Source: an uncultured Fretibacterium sp.
GTDB taxonomy: Bacteria; Synergistota; Synergistia; Synergistales; Aminobacteriaceae
Direction: 5' to 3'
NCBI GenBank assembly: GCA_946186205.1
Contig: CAMHMH010000002.1
Span: 248,001-312,000, forward strand
DNA length: 64,000 nt
The translations under genes were made by a program, and so were the position numbers. The notes beneath the pieces are model-generated. The model worked only from the letters and a program-made list of their open reading frames with translations, did no database searches and was not told where the DNA came from. Below, in pieces: positions 61,777 through 64,000 of this stretch. Position 1 is the stretch's first letter, and each line of letters starts with the position of its first letter.

Positions 61777-61986
61777 ATGCAGAGACTCAGAAACAATTTT
61801 CACCCGGCGCGCAGGCACACGCAGAAAATCAGAAAGGACATACGCAAGCTCCGTGCACAGTGGCGCAGGGACTACTACGAGAAAGAGCCTTCAGCCGCAA
61901 CACTGAGGGCAATGGAGGAAGTCAGGCGTTACGAGGAATTTTTGAAGGCGTGGGAGAAATCAGAGGAGGCATATTCCGTTGACTAG
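61777..61986 (+). CDS. Small basic protein upstream of YafQ-type toxin (candidate antitoxin)
   Basis: Start ATG 61777 after GAGGTG; the longer frame begins 15 bases earlier. The 69 residues are strongly basic in the first half (MQRLRNNFHPARRHTQKIRKDIRKLRAQWRR; DNA-binding-like) and acidic-helical in the second (ATLRAMEEVRRYEEFLKAWEKSEEA). It overlaps the toxin gene by eight bases, as antitoxins do. It does not look like DinJ/RelB. Antitoxin function is inferred from position alone. Confidence 0.55.
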   Translation: MQRLRNNFHPARRHTQKIRKDIRKLRAQWRRDYYEKEPSAATLRAMEEVRRYEEFLKAWEKSEEAYSVD

Positions 61987-62305
61987 CGAGTCCGCAAAAA
62001 GAAAACGCGCAAGACGATTCCGCAATGTCAAGCAGACAAAAGATTTTGACAAAGACTGGGAGCGTCTCGATGCTTCAGGACGGCACGACATGCACAGAAT
62101 CAAAGAGGGTATGTCAATTCTTGCGATCAATGAAGGCCCTATGCCCCCGGAATGGGACGATCACGAACTTACGGGGAAATTTGAAGGCTTCAGAGAGTGC
62201 CACGTTAAAGGCGACCTTCTTTTAGTGTACAGGATAACCAACGGCGCAAAGTTTGAGACTGTAACGTTCATGCGGGCGTGTACTCATTCTGATTTATTCA
62301 AATAG
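61979..62305 (+). CDS. YafQ/RelE superfamily mRNA interferase toxin
   Basis: Start TTG 61979, overlapping the upstream gene. The 108 residues match YafQ: TKDFDKDWERL near 20, WDDHELTGKFEGFRECHVKGDLLLVYRI (His and Arg of the fold) and TFMRACTHSDLF at the end, where YafQ has its catalytic H and F. It cuts mRNA on the ribosome. The N-terminal 18 residues (SAKRKRARRFRN) are an added basic stretch. Confidence 0.8.
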   Translation: MTSESAKRKRARRFRNVKQTKDFDKDWERLDASGRHDMHRIKEGMSILAINEGPMPPEWDDHELTGKFEGFRECHVKGDLLLVYRITNGAKFETVTFMRACTHSDLFK

Positions 62306-62330
62306 CAAACTTTGAGGGAGGCTGAGTCAA

Positions 62331-63221
62331 ATGGAATTACGATTGCTGAAATATTTTCTCGAAGCCGCAAACGAACTTCACATTACGAGGACTGCTGAAA
62401 GACTCCACATGACACAGCCGTCGCTCTCAAAACAGCTCGGTACTCTCGAACGCGAATTAGGCCGCAAGTTATACGTCCGCGAAAGATACGGTATACGACT
62501 CACCAATGACGGAATACTCTTCAGGAAACGCGCTCAGGAAATCGTTGACCTTGAAGCAAAAACTCTCGCTGAATTTGCTGACGACTACGCACAGACCATA
62601 ACAGGCACAGTCTATATAGGTGCGGGAGAAACAAAGGGCGTGAAATATATCGGGCAGGTTCTCAGCGAGATACGCGCGGAATTTCCCGGCATCAATTACA
62701 GAATGATCAGCGGAGACTATGAAGACATTGCAGAGAAACTCACACGGGGATTAATTGATTTCGGGCTTTTTGTCGGCAAAGTGAGTCTGAAGGATTACGA
62801 CTGTCTTGCGCTTCCTGAGTGTGATACTTGGGGATTAATCGTGAGGAGTGATGACCCTTTAGCGCAGAAAGAATCTATCACCCCTGACGACATTAAAGGC
62901 CGCGAATTATTGTTCTCTCATCAGGCGCAGGCACATGGCGAGTTCTCAGAATGGTTAGGATTCCGCGCTGACACCCTCAACATCACAGGCACTCACAATC
63001 TTGCGTACAATGCTTCCGTAATGGTTCGCGAGGGACTCGGAGTCTTAATCACAATTGACGGAATAATAGACACGAGTCAAAACAGCGGACTCAAATTCAT
63101 TCCGTTAATGCCAGCAATGAAAGCCGAACTCGTTTTAGCGTGGAAGAAAGAAGCTATACTCTCAAAGGCCGCTCAGAAATTCTTGCAGGTCTTCAAACGC
63201 TCAATCACTCAGAACGTTTAG
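62331..63221 (+). CDS. LysR family transcriptional regulator
   Basis: 296 residues: N-terminal winged helix (LLKYFLEAANELHITRTAERLHMTQPSLSKQLGTLERELG), linker helix, then a two-lobed ligand-binding part (GTVYIGAGETKGVKYIGQVL onward; SHQAQAHGEF). Start ATG 62331 after TTGAGGGAGG. The effector is unknown. Its 3' end overlaps the convergent P-type ATPase gene by 17 bases, so antisense effects are possible. Target genes probably lie elsewhere, as no divergent gene is adjacent. Confidence 0.88.
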   Translation: MELRLLKYFLEAANELHITRTAERLHMTQPSLSKQLGTLERELGRKLYVRERYGIRLTNDGILFRKRAQEIVDLEAKTLAEFADDYAQTITGTVYIGAGETKGVKYIGQVLSEIRAEFPGINYRMISGDYEDIAEKLTRGLIDFGLFVGKVSLKDYDCLALPECDTWGLIVRSDDPLAQKESITPDDIKGRELLFSHQAQAHGEFSEWLGFRADTLNITGTHNLAYNASVMVREGLGVLITIDGIIDTSQNSGLKFIPLMPAMKAELVLAWKKEAILSKAAQKFLQVFKRSITQNV

Positions 63222-64000
63222 CAACAAACATAGCACGCACTGAATTAAGCACAGCAAGTATCATCACGCCTACGTCAGCAAAAACAGCAAGCCTCATTCC
63301 CGCAAGACCGAACGCGCCTAACGCAAGGCACGCAATCTTTACGCCTATTGAGCCGATAACATTCTCGCGCACAATCATCATGCACTTACGGGAAATTCTC
63401 ACAGCCTCGGGTATCTTCATCAAATCATCGTCCATAATAACAACGTCAGCAGCCTCAATAGCAGCGTCGCTCCCAAGACAGCCCATCGCGATTCCCACGT
63501 CAGAGCACGCAAGAACAGGAGCATCATTTATCCCGTCGCCCACAAACGCACGTACTCCTTCAACGCTTTCGACTCTCTTCACCTTGTCCGCAGGCAATAA
63601 CCCGCTGTAATATTCCGTTATTCCGGTTTCGTCCGCTGTTCTTTTTGCTGACTGCTCAGAGTCCCCCGTAAGCATTATTATCTTTCTGACTCCTTCTGAC
63701 CTCAGCGACTCGATTGCTGGCTTTGCGCTGTCCTTCACCTTGTCCGAAATCACGACACGGCCCGCATAACTTCCGCCCGATGAAATGTGTACGACAGTCC
63801 CGGCTTCATCACATGGCCTTATGTCATCATCAACGACTCCCGAAATAAAGCTCAGATTTCCCGCGCAGACTTCAGAGCCTTCAACCTTAGCCCGGACTCC
63901 ATGACCGGCAATTTCTTCTGACTCTTCAACCCTGCAATTGTCCGACTCATTCGGGTATGCTTTTCTCAGAGCGACGGCCGCCGGGTGTGATGAGTATCTC
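63205..64000 (-). CDS. P1B-type heavy-metal ATPase (5' end beyond the window)
   Basis: The frame is open to the right edge and encodes the C-terminal part of a metal-pumping ATPase: SSHPAAVALRKAY (His-Pro motif of the nucleotide domain), EEIAGHGVRA, KIIMLTGDSEQSA, VGDGINDAPVLACSDVGIAMG (hinge) and the last two membrane helices ending MILAVLNSVRAMF. The order and the SSHP and GHG motifs fit the Cu/Zn/Cd/Co group. The metal-selecting CPx helix lies beyond the window, so metal type is not known. TTG or GTG near 63753 is not the true start. Confidence 0.9.
   Translation of the reverse strand, partial: RYSSHPAAVALRKAYPNESDNCRVEESEEIAGHGVRAKVEGSEVCAGNLSFISGVVDDDIRPCDEAGTVVHISSGGSYAGRVVISDKVKDSAKPAIESLRSEGVRKIIMLTGDSEQSAKRTADETGITEYYSGLLPADKVKRVESVEGVRAFVGDGINDAPVLACSDVGIAMGCLGSDAAIEAADVVIMDDDLMKIPEAVRISRKCMMIVRENVIGSIGVKIACLALGAFGLAGMRLAVFADVGVMILAVLNSVRAMFVAKRSE

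Overview
The window reads as a chromosomal segment of a member of the Synergistota. The main evidence is three secreted proteins (genes ending at 12401, 19582 and 35718) that finish with a Gly/Ser-rich stretch, one Cys, a hydrophobic helix and a basic tail, which is the Synergist-CTERM sorting signal. Frequent TTG starts with strong Shine-Dalgarno sites and gTATAAT promoters, and the mix of amino-acid and peptide transporters with cobamide synthesis, fit an anaerobic, amino-acid-fermenting gut or rumen bacterium. The genus cannot be told from the sequence.

Layout. 1-7000: a dynamin-like GTPase (cut at the left edge), a DUF4422 sugar-transferase-like gene, nudC, a YedF-like protein, hpt, a sodium/neurotransmitter-type symporter and rubredoxin. 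7000-15400: an exported-protein island with three related beta-rich proteins, a small partner, an LRR protein, a DbpA-type helicase and a lipoprotein. 15500-19500: an iron-sulfur aldo/keto reductase and an M20 peptidase/AbgT pair. 19600-25400: a 1926-residue LRR/C-type lectin/papain-like protein. 25500-35000: a circularly permuted solute-binding protein, then one tightly overlapping run hisH-hisA-hisF-hisIE-hisK-cbiF-cbiG-antitoxin-PIN toxin-cbiC-cbiD-cbiET. 35000-43000: Fic, an Ig-like surface protein, tmcAL, DUF5693 and csaB. 43000-47200: mraY-murF-murE. 47200-64000: DUF4405, a broken merR, a type III restriction system, gene remnants, an ankyrin protein, a NAGPA-type protein, an acyltransferase, small regulators, a YafQ toxin unit, LysR and a P-type ATPase cut at the right edge.

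Most unusual signals. (1) Four short-sequence-repeat tracts each sit beside a TTGACA promoter-like element in front of a surface-related gene: 7-bp x3 (2153), 8-bp x7 (7331), poly-C12 (14195) and 8-bp x4 (56855). Two of them leave the downstream gene without a start codon in register, and the poly-C lies inside a promoter spacer. Together they look like a phase-variation network for cell-surface genes. (2) The octamer CATGGCCG occurs 35 times in 64 kb on both strands, against about 2 expected; two copies lie in transcription terminators. It behaves like a DNA-uptake or other genome-wide signature sequence and is missing from the large surface-protein genes. (3) A solute-binding protein has its two halves in swapped order. 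(4) A PIN-type toxin/antitoxin pair is embedded, with overlapping frames, inside the histidine-cobamide gene run. (5) A MerR-type regulator carries a TGA exactly where a Trp codon is expected.

No tRNA, rRNA, CRISPR array or intact insertion sequence was seen.
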